Assembly: GCF_002163625.1 (NCBI RefSeq)
Contig: NZ_CP020892.1
Location: forward strand, 4,464,001 to 4,528,000
Direction: 5' to 3'
Length of the DNA stretch: 64,000 bases
From: Pseudomonas sp. M30-35
GTDB taxonomy: Bacteria; Pseudomonadota; Gammaproteobacteria; Pseudomonadales; Pseudomonadaceae
Numbering within the stretch: position 1 is the stretch's first letter; each line of letters opens with the position of its first letter. The position numbers were made by a program, and so were the translations under genes. The notes under the pieces are model-generated. The model had not been told where the DNA came from. It searched no databases and saw only the letters and a program-made list of their open reading frames with translations. Shown here in pieces: positions 27,041 through 36,500 of this stretch.

Positions 27041-27259
27041 ATGGCAACCCTAGTAAAAACTCCCCAAGGCACATGGAAAGCGGTAATCCGCAAGTCCGGT
27101 TGACCTCCAGCATCAAAAGCCTTCAGAACCAAACGTAATGCCGAAGATTGGGCGCGTCGCACCGAAGATGAATTAGTGCTCAGTGCCTACATCGAACGCA
27201 GCGCATCTGAGCGGCTAACGCTGGAATCTGCATTGCATTTGAGTCGTACCGCCTTTTGA
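27041..27259 (+). pseudogene. Tyrosine-recombinase integrase remnant (N-terminal part)
   Basis: From ATG 27041 the frame reads MATLVKTPQGTWKAVIRKSG, then an in-frame TGA (27101-27103) where family members have tryptophan. It continues PPASKAFRTKRNAEDWARR, TEDELVLSAYIERSASERL and TLESALHLS to a stop at 27257-27259. This is the typical N-terminus of phage and island integrases of the XerC/D type that insert at tRNA genes. The catalytic C-terminal domain is missing or unrecognisable in 27260-27497. The nonsense codon and truncation make it dead. It is the scar of an element integrated at tRNA-Thr. Confidence 0.75.
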
Positions 27260-27497
27260 GTCCAGCGTTGAGATGTCCTTACCCTTGATCAGGTACACCT
27301 CCGGAGATTAGCCCCAACTGTCCGCACCGCTTTTGTTCATGACTGGAAGGAAAGCGCGTTTGGTACTCATCGGGGTTCTGGAGTGATCGCAACTCTCGCG
27401 TCGTCAGCATCCTCGACTCTATGATCGGACCACCTTAGTCGCTGCGAAGTGGCCCTTGAGGTTTCAACGCCACGCAACGACTCGACGCTCGCAACGA

Positions 27498-28193
27498 TCA
27501 TCGAACAATCGCCGGTGCGGTAAATGTATAGCCGACGCCATAGACCACCTTGATGGGAGCTTGCAGGTTGGTGTGTTCATCTACCTTGCGACGAAGTCGG
27601 CTGACGACGGCATCGAGATACCGGTTGTCGAAATGAGCCCTTGGTCGGGCAATCGTCTCCACCAGTTTCTCTCGATCACAAACGCCCCCCTCGGAGTCGC
27701 AAAGCGTACTCAAGAGAGTAAACTCGGTCGCGGTCAGCTTGAGCGAATGCTGGTTTGGTGCTGTTAGCGTCCAGTTTCTGCTGTCCAATACCCAGTGTTC
27801 TCCGGTGTTGTCCGTTGCATCGGCCAGGCCACCTGTCCGCCGCAACAGGCTGCGGATTGCCGCTTCGATCTCCCGCAACGTACTGTGCTTGACGAGATAG
27901 ATGTCAGCGCCACTTTCAAAGCCTCGTATACGGTCGTCACTATCGCTTAGTGCCGTAAGCATGATGATGCCGCAGCGATGGGCCGCGCGAATTTCGCTGG
28001 CGAGCTCAAACCCGTTTCCGTCTGGCAGCCCGACATCAAGAATGATGATGTCAGGTAGCTCGCTATCCAACAGCGTCTGACGCAGGCCTTCAGCCGTCGC
28101 GACACCTTCAGCCGTAAAGCCGCACAGTTTGAGGAAGTCAACGAGATCCTTTCGGAGTCGCAGTTCGTCTTCAACAATCAATACGTGCGTCAA
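27498..28193 (-). CDS. OmpR-family response regulator
   Basis: This 231-residue regulator has a receiver domain (acidic E8/D9, phospho-acceptor D53 in ILDVGLPDGNG, switch Thr in MLTALSD, Lys in YLVKHST). The C-terminal winged helix follows (LKLTATEFTLLSTLCDSEGGVCDREKLVETIA and DAVVSRLRRKVDEH, ending VKVVYGVGYTF). The likely start is TTG at 28193, because AGGAGG sits 7 bases upstream (28201-28206) and the only nearby ATG runs into a stop. It is directly downstream of the sensor kinase gene, whose stop overlaps that ribosome site. Its target is probably the divergent autotransporter gene. Confidence 0.9.
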   Translation of the reverse strand: MTHVLIVEDELRLRKDLVDFLKLCGFTAEGVATAEGLRQTLLDSELPDIIILDVGLPDGNGFELASEIRAAHRCGIIMLTALSDSDDRIRGFESGADIYLVKHSTLREIEAAIRSLLRRTGGLADATDNTGEHWVLDSRNWTLTAPNQHSLKLTATEFTLLSTLCDSEGGVCDREKLVETIARPRAHFDNRYLDAVVSRLRRKVDEHTNLQAPIKVVYGVGYTFTAPAIVR

Positions 28194-28204
28194 GTCATCG
28201 CCTC

Positions 28205-29638
28205 CTATGGCTTCGCCGACTGGGTTGCTTCGTTTGGCAGCGGCACGCGCAAGACGGCCACCGTCCCCCTCCCCTCATTGGCGAGTAACTCCAGTGTGCC
28301 ACCATGGTAGGCCAGTAGTTTGCGGGACGCGTAGAGGCCGAGCCCGGTGCCGGTCGCGGCCTTGGTGTTGGAGGCCCGATAGAAACGTCGTCCGATCTTG
28401 GGCAATTCGTTTTTCGGTATGCCGATGCCGTGATCACGCACCCGGATATTGAAGAAACCGACTTCGACCCAGAAATCGATATAAACGGGCTGGCCCTCTG
28501 GCGAGTATTTGAGCGCATTGTCAATAAGATTGATAACGATCGTCGCCATCATGCCTGGATCGACGAATATCGATGCTGCCTCGTGCTCTGTCTGGAAATA
28601 CAAACGTTCACTGCGGCCGCCCATTTCGAAATGCAATTGCACATCGGCGATAAGAGATGCCATAGGCATTGATTCGGGCTGAAAGCCATTTTCTCGGTCG
28701 TTCGACATAAAGCGATCGATCAGGGAGAACAGTCGGTCCAACGCCTCACCAATGCCGGAGAGGCGTTCCTTCGTTGCCTCATGAGATCTATCGCCGACAA
28801 GGCCAATCATATCGACCGCATTACGGATGATCGCCAACGGGGTGCGAAACTCGTGACTGACAACGCGCATGAAGTCAGCCTGCTCCTCACGAAGCGCACG
28901 TTCAGACTCAAGACTGGTGTTCAACTGGTCTTGTAACTTACGCCGTTCCAGCACTTCCCGTGACAGGGCGTCATTCTTCTCGCGCAGATCAGCTGAGAGC
29001 CGTGAACTGACCATGAAGAGCAGGCAGGCGAACAAGGCGATCTGGAACAGAATACCTTGCAGCAGATACCAGGTGTTGCGGTCGTTCATAACAGTGACAT
29101 CCTGCGAAGTGGCCGGAAACCAGAATTCGATGGCACTGTGAATGATGCTCGCTGCCATGTAATAGGCAAGCACGCCAAGCGTCATCCAACGCAAAAGCCA
29201 GGGTTGTGTCCGGTCTCGCAGCAGCACCAGCGACATGGCCGACATAGCGATCACGGTGAAGAGAGTGGATGTGTGGATGCGGATCGCGATGCTGCTTGGG
29301 TCAACGACCATCGCGATGCTCCAGATCACGACATAGCAAATGAGCAGACAGATGCCAACCCAGGTGTAGCGCGACTGCCCCAGAAAACGTGCCAGGCCTA
29401 CTGCAAGCAGAACCAACCCCAGCTTGATAACGGCATTGGACAGGACGATGGACCAGACTGCTGGCTGCTCCTCTCGCAGGAGCAATAGGAGAAGCCCTAT
29501 GGCAATTGCCTTAAACCCTACCGCGAGAAACTTGAGCTCGTAGAGATGACGCCACGCCAACCAGACAAAGAGCCAAGCAACCGCCTGCAGACTGGCGGTG
29601 GCCAGGCTGACGATCAGCACTGTCTTGAGATCAAGCAT
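28205..29638 (-). CDS. Membrane sensor histidine kinase with 7-helix N-terminal domain
   Basis: This is a 477-residue kinase. The first about 215 residues form six to seven hydrophobic helices, resembling 7TM sensor modules. A short coiled coil (about 215-250) links to the HisKA domain with H262 (VVSHEFRTPLAIIRN). The HATPase domain has N-box NLIDNALKYSPEG, G1 DHGIGIP and G2 TGTGLGLYASRKL. The signal is unknown. It forms an operon with the OmpR regulator and is divergent from the giant autotransporter. It lies next to the integrase scar, so acquisition by transfer is likely. Confidence 0.9.
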   Translation of the reverse strand: MLDLKTVLIVSLATASLQAVAWLFVWLAWRHLYELKFLAVGFKAIAIGLLLLLLREEQPAVWSIVLSNAVIKLGLVLLAVGLARFLGQSRYTWVGICLLICYVVIWSIAMVVDPSSIAIRIHTSTLFTVIAMSAMSLVLLRDRTQPWLLRWMTLGVLAYYMAASIIHSAIEFWFPATSQDVTVMNDRNTWYLLQGILFQIALFACLLFMVSSRLSADLREKNDALSREVLERRKLQDQLNTSLESERALREEQADFMRVVSHEFRTPLAIIRNAVDMIGLVGDRSHEATKERLSGIGEALDRLFSLIDRFMSNDRENGFQPESMPMASLIADVQLHFEMGGRSERLYFQTEHEAASIFVDPGMMATIVINLIDNALKYSPEGQPVYIDFWVEVGFFNIRVRDHGIGIPKNELPKIGRRFYRASNTKAATGTGLGLYASRKLLAYHGGTLELLANEGRGTVAVLRVPLPNEATQSAKP

Positions 29639-30521
29639 CGCTGAGCATTTTCACAGTCCCTCGCCACATACCCGTTGTTACGGTTCTTATAGTTGGCAGG
29701 TGATGAAGGATAGCGCAAGTACAATCGTGCCCTGCAAGAATTGAATGGAATTCACTGGAGGTGATGAATTGATATTTCGATTAGAAGACCAATCGATTCA
29801 CCCCTCGGATCTTGAATCACAGAAGGCGCGCCATCAGGCAAGTTTTAATCAGCACTGAATCGTTCTGACCCGTAAAACCTATGATGTAAACGACCCTATC
29901 CTCGGTAAAGGCGTGGCTTGATGTCACTACCAAGGCCATGCATCGCGACCTGTGTCCATTAGATCGAAACTGCATGGTCCACGTTGAATAACCTCTGTTG
30001 GACGAGGTTGTCATGTTATCTGCCGCAATCTCAGCACATGAGCATGTGCCTGCGGCGCACTGGCCGCCAGTGCCATACCTTGACCCACTGAATAGCCCGG
30101 TTTACTGGGCAATTTTCTCCGATTTCAACCGAGATGCTTTCCCAGTAGTACGGCACGACCGACTAACGACCAGTACTTACTTGGGGTCAAGCATTCTTGA
30201 GCATTTATACGGGCTCCCCTGTGGTACCACCCCTGCGCATCATGCCGTTTATATGGCAGGGGTTGAGTGTTGCCCAAGTACAACTGTGCCGGGAAAGAAG
30301 GCGTTGGAAAGGTCGACGGATGTAGCTGTGGTCGATTGATCAGTTAGCTCTTCACCTTGATTCGACCCGAACGCCGAGGCGCAAGATTTAGTCAGAATTC
30401 AATTGTTTTGAGCAGTAGAAATGATGACTGCAATGGTCCTAAATCCTTATCAGACGCTGGAAAGCCCATCATAGATTGCCGCCCAGTCAATCAAAAACTC
30501 CAAACCGTTGGATTTGTAGAC
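29639..30521. other. Long intergenic region between sensor kinase and autotransporter
   Basis: There is no convincing gene in this 880-bp gap. A 113-codon open frame (29998-30339, TTG start) resembles nothing I recognise. Seen here is an imperfect direct repeat (29713-29750 and 30272-30309) sharing CAAGTACAA and GTGCC blocks. A 6-bp-arm hairpin AACCTC/GAGGTT lies at 29990-30009, and GCCC/GGGC arms lie near 30090-30110. Divergent promoters for the kinase and the autotransporter must lie here, but no clear boxes were identified. Confidence 0.5.
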
Positions 30522-33500
30522 ATGAATAACAAAGACAAAGACTCATCCAGGCGCGGCAGTCATTCTGAAAACCCACTCAATCCGAACACCCTGCGTGTAC
30601 TGACCGCATCGGCTGTAGGCCTGTGCAGTTTGGCCATGTTAAGCCATGCGCGTGCAGACTGCGATGGATCTGCAAGCCAGTCACTGGGTTCAGGCGATTT
30701 TGGATATACATGGTCGATTTGCAACGGCAACGACGGTAGCCCCGGAGAGGCCATAACGCTTGAAACCCAAGGATCGTATACGGCTGGCAGCAGTCTCCCT
30801 TACACCTCACAGAGGACAGACCAGAACGGTATCATCCTGGCACACACACGTGGTGGCGATGGCGTCGACGATGGGGCTGCCGGGAACGGCGCCAGCGTTA
30901 CGATCAAAAATTCTGGCCCTGTAACCCTGACCAGTGAGAACGATCCGGGCTCGATCGGCAATTTGATTTCGGCATTGAGCATCAGCGGCGACGGGGATAC
31001 GGATAATGATAATTACAAGTCGAGTGGCGGGAATGGTGCGTGGGGTGGGGCCGTCACCATCAACAACACTGGAACGCTGACCGTAGAATCGGTTGCCGCC
31101 GCTCAAGGCAGAGGCATGTCCGGCATCCTTGGCTGGAGCCAGGGTGGCAAGGGCGGTAATCAGAACGACGGTGTGGTGGGCGACCAACAGGGCGGCACCG
31201 GCGGCAACGGCAACACCATCCGCATCACCAACAACGGGCAAGTGAATCTAGGTAGTGAGAGCAGCCTGCTGAACGGGCTGGACTATACCTGGGGCATCGT
31301 CGGCAAATCCCTTGGCGGTCAGGGTGGCGACGACAACGGTTCCGGTGGTACGGGTGGCGCCATCGATATTCTCAATGGAGCATCAGCACCAGGTCGTGCC
31401 CCAATCAATATCTACTCGAACAGCTCTGGCAGCGTGCGCGGCATCTATGCGCTGAGCCAGGGCGCTAACGGCACGGCTTCTTATGACAGCACCGATAATG
31501 GCGGCAACGGCGCGCGCGGCAGCACCATTTTAGTCGATACATATTCCGATATTACTGTCGTCAATACCGCCGATGTCAGCGAGCTATCGGGCGGTATCGT
31601 TGCCATCAATCAGGGGGGGAACGGGGGCACCGGCTATGGCTCGTCGGACGGCGGTGTTGGTGGAGACGCCAGCAACGATACGATGACCCTGAGCGTCGAA
31701 GGCGCTACGGTGTCGACATCCGGCGATGATGTCATGGGCGTGGTCGGACTGACCCGGGGCGGGCGCGGCGGCGATGGAAAAGATGGCGAGAAGGACAGTT
31801 CCGGTGGACGTGGTGGTGGTGGCAGTCAGATCCAAATAAATGTTGGTGGCGGCACCATCGAGACGAACGGCAGCTATGCCTACGGAGTGTTGGGTGGGAG
31901 CATCGGTGGCCAGGGCGGTAATGGCGGCGATGACACGGCGATTGTCGGTACAAGTGGTGGTGGTGGCTACGGCGGTAACGCTGGCAGCGTCGGTGCCTAT
32001 ATGACAGGTGGTTCCGAGATCACAACGTCGGGGGATTTCTCGGCTGCAGTAACCTTGCATTCGATCGGTGGCGGCGGCGGCACAGGCGGTGACTTTACCG
32101 ACGTGCTTGGCGGCAGCGGCGGCAATGGTGGCAATGGTGGTAATGGCGGCAAGGCCATCATCACTAACGTTGACGGGGCAATCACCACCGCTGGCGATCA
32201 TTCCTATGGCCTTCTGGTGCAATCGATCGGCGGTAGCGGCGGCACTGGCGGCATCACCAACGGATTGACGCTGGAATTGGGTGGCGATGGTGGCAATGGT
32301 GGATCGGCGGAAACGGCAAATGCTCAGAACGCAGGTGCAATCCGTACATCAGGCTATTCGGCGCATGGCATCCTGGCGCAATCGATCAGCGGTGGTGGCG
32401 GCGCGGCGGGCACAGCCGGGGGCATTCTGTCGATTGGCGGCAGCGGTGGCGACTCCAACCCGTCCGGTGACGCCATGGTTTCGAACTCGGGTGACATCAG
32501 CACTGGTGGCGATGCAGCGGTCGGCATCATGGTCCAGTCGGTCGGTGGCGGCGGCGGCACTGGCGGTGGTGCGAAAGGTATCGTGACAGTTGGTGGCCAG
32601 GGCAGCGCCGGCGGCAACGCCGCACATGCCAGCGCCATTTTGACCGGTGGATCGATCACCACGCTGGGAGAGATGGCACACGCGATCATGGCGCAATCGA
32701 TCGGCGGCGGTGGCGGCAATGGCGGGAATGTGATCGATATGTCGGTCGGAGTTCCAGCGATTGGCGTCGGAGGCACCGCTTCGGGTGGCGGTAGCGGCGG
32801 ATGGGCCTGCGTCACCAATAAAAATGCTGGCGGCGATTGTTCTGCAGGCTCGGACGCGCCACAGGCGGTTGCCATCTCGACCTCGGGCTCCGGTGCGCTT
32901 GGTATCCTCGCGCAATCGGTCGGCGGTGGCGGCGGCAATGGTGGCAATGCCACGGGTGCGGCTGCCGGGATTGCCAGTTTCCAGGTCGGTGGCGGTGGTG
33001 GTGGTGGCGGCTACGCAAATACCGTAAACGTCGGCTTTCAGGGCTTGACCATGACAACCCAGGGCTCGCACGCTGCGGGCATCGTGGCACAGTCGGTGGG
33101 CGGCGGTGGCGGCACAGGCGGGTCTGCCAGTTCCTATTCCGCAGATATCGGCTTCACGGCGTCGGTAGCGGTGGGTGGCACGGGTGCTTCTGGAGGCGCC
33201 GGTGGCAAGGTTTTCGTGGATCTGACTGACAGCACTATCAAAACCGGCCAGGACGGTGGCGACGTAACCGATGCCATTGGCGTGCTCGCGCAGTCGATCA
33301 GCGGCGGTGGCGGCAGCGGCGGGTCCTCAGTCGCCGACGCGCTCACCGTAGCGATTCCCACCAGCGAAGGCGTCTCGCTCGCGATGAGCGTCACGACCGC
33401 CGTCGGTGGCAGCGGTGGATCATCCCATAACGCCGACGCGGTATCGCTGAGCCTCGACGGCAGCACCACGGTCGCCACAAAAGGTACGTCTTCGCATGGT

Positions 33501-36500
33501 CTGGTGGCGCAATCCATCGGTGGCGGTGGCGGCAACGGCGGCTCGGCATCCTCAATGGCCTCGACAGCGGGGATCGAGGACACGGTCAGCGCGGATATCG
33601 GAGTTTCTGTCGGTGGCGCGGGCGCTGGTGGAGGCAATGGTGGTGCCGTGACTGTGGCGCTCTCCGACAGCGCGTCCGTAGCTACGGCCGACGATTACGC
33701 CAACGCTATCGTGGCGCAATCGATCGGCGGCGGCGGCGGCAATGGTGGTGTTGGCAGCGTGAATAGCAAGCAGATCGGCGGCGGTTTCAACCTGACGGCC
33801 AATATTGGTGTCGGCGGCGCCGGTAGCGGTGGTGCCAACGGCGGAACAGCGAATGTGGATCTCGATGATGGCACCAGCGTGCAGACCACTGGATCAGGAT
33901 CGCGTGGCGTTCTGGTTCAGTCGATCGGCGGCGGCGGCGGTACTTCGCAAGGTGCCAGCGTCGGGCTTTCGGCCAGTGACAGCATAGCTGGCGGTGGCGG
34001 GGAAGACGGGGGCAGCGGCGCATTCTCCGCATCTGTCGGCGTTGGCCTCGGCCGTACCGGCGGCAGCGGTGGTTCGGCTGGCACCGTCAACGTCACCACC
34101 GCGGGTAAAATCAATACCTTCGGGGCGGATGCTGACGGGGTTCTGGCGCAGTCGATTGGCGGCGGCGGCGGGCTCGGTGGTTCGGTAGGCCAGGCGACCT
34201 CTGACGATTCCGAGTCGCATGACGACAGTGGTGAGAGTGATTGTTCCAGCGATGATGGCGACGGCGAATCCGGTTACTGTTTCAGTGTTAGTGTCGGAGC
34301 ATCAATCGATGACGGCGGCGCAGGCGGCACGGCTGCCGATGGCAACACGGTCGAGTTGACGCATGCCGGTGTGGTGACCACCACCGGTGACTGGGCAGAC
34401 GGAATCGTCGCGCAGTCGATCGGCGGCGGCGGCGGTTCAGGAGGCACATCCACTGCATCCGGCAGCCAGGCAACGGCCAACATCACCGTCGGCGTCGGCG
34501 GGCGCGGTGGTGCCGGTGGTAGTGGCGGCAAGGTCAACGTCACTTTCGATGACAACGGTGATGGCAACAGCATCATTACCTCGGGTTTCAGCGCCTATGG
34601 TGCTCTGCTTCAGTCTATTGGGGGTGGCGGTGGCCAGGGCGGCGATGGGTCCGACCAGGCGACCGGCAAGATCACCGTCGGTGCCGCCGCAGGAGGCTCG
34701 GGCGGCTCGGGTGGCGATGGTGGAACTGTATCTGCCGGAGGATGGATCAACCTGACGACGAACGGCGACGACGCACATGGCCTCGTCGCGCAGTCGATCG
34801 GCGGTGGCGGCGGCATCGGTGGCGCCGGTAGTTCCAAGGCGGCAGACGATGACGACAGTCATCAGATTGATCTGGTCGTCGGTGGCGCCGGGAGCGCCGG
34901 AGGCAGCGGCGGCAGGGTCGATCTCGACCTTGGCACATGGCTGATTACCTATGGCGATCGTGCGTTTGGCGTCGTCGCACAGTCGATCGGCGGTGGCGGC
35001 GGCATCGGTGGCGCCGGAGAGGCAGACAGCATTGCTTCGCTGGTGGTCGGTGGCTCGGCCGGCGGCGTGATCAACGGCGGTGACGTATCGGTCGATATCA
35101 CAACGAAGAGTGGCCTGTACACCCGTGGCCTTGCCGCCCATGGCGTCATTGCCCAATCGATCGGCGGTGGCGGCGGAATTGGTGGCTCCGCGTCTGGAGC
35201 GCCGCTTTCCTTCAAGGGTGACGACGCGGGTAGCTATGGCGACGGTGGTGACGTTGCCGTGACACTCGACAACGCGCATATCGAAACCGACGGGGATCAC
35301 TCCTTTGGAGTCATCGCACAGTCGATCGGCGGCGGTGGCGGCTTTGGAGGCAACGGATCCAGTGCCTTTATGGGGTCGAACAAGAACGCAAGCACGGTCG
35401 GCAGGAGCGGCCAGGTGACCGTCAATGTCATCAACGATGGATCCGTCCGAGCGAATGGTGAGGACTCGGTCGCCATCTTCGCGCAAAGCGACTCGCGCCA
35501 GACCAACGGCGGCGTAGAAGTGAACATCGCCGGCACAGTCGTGGGTGGCTCGGGTAGCCAGGGCGCAGGGATGGTCGTCGCTGGCGGCACTGATCAGGGC
35601 GACCGCGCCAATACCGTCACGGTTAATGAAGGTGGTTCGCTCAGCGCCGCCTCAGGCGTCGCGATCCGTTATCACGGCAGCGATAACTCCAATAACGATA
35701 ATCCCAATGCCGGTGGCCTGGCGATCACCAATGAAAGTCTCGGCCGGATCGATGGCAGTATCGAGGCCTATGATGTAGACGGGAATCTTCTGTCTCGCTC
35801 TCAGGGAACCGGTACCGCGATGCTCAGCAAGGCAATCTTCGCCGCCCCGTATGCCGCCGTTAGCGCCGTGCCGGCGCATCCCGTGACGGTGCTCAACAAG
35901 GAAGGCGGCACGCTGACCGGGGCAACGCGTTACCAGGCGGATGTCACCAACGAGGGGCGTCTGGATGTTGGTCATCCGGGCAGAAGCGATACGCTGACTG
36001 TCGCCGGGGACTTTGCTCAGTCCGACAGTGGCGACACTCATGCTGCAGTCGATTTCGCCGGTAACGAGGGCGATCTGATGGCGATCGACGGGGCCACAAC
36101 GCTGGACGGTACCTTGACACTTGAGCCACTGTCGATCCTCAACGGCGCAGAGATGACGATATTGACCGCCGAGGAAGGCATCGTCGGGAGATTCGACGAT
36201 GACGCATCCGAACTCTTCACCTTCGAGCATGTGGTTACCGAGAATAGGTACACGGTAGCCGTGTCGGGGGAGACTTTAAGCGACGCTCGTCACGGCCTGA
36301 ACGAGCAGCAGGAGAATGTCGCAGACTACCTTGGCGATGTATTCCGGGCGGGCGACATCAACACCGCTGAGGCCATGGCGGCGTTGGAGATCGCCGCGCG
36401 CGACGGTGGCTACCGAGAGGCCCTGTCGAAGCTCTCGCCCGGGGCAAGTCTGGCTGCGGAATCGGCAAGTTTTGAACTTGCACGAAACCGGTTCTCGACT

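Noticed and set aside
29998..30339. 113-codon frame upstream of the autotransporter
   Set aside because: It starts with TTG, has no ribosome site, resembles no known protein and lies in a probable promoter region.
32040..35350. CRISPR-like regular repeats
   Set aside because: The repeats lie inside one open reading frame, code for a Gly-rich motif, have uneven spacing and no cas genes nearby.
34437..35486. 349-codon open frame antisense to the autotransporter, and other long frames there
   Set aside because: They arise from the GC-rich repetitive glycine codons of the autotransporter gene. The translations are low-complexity with no domain and no ribosome site.
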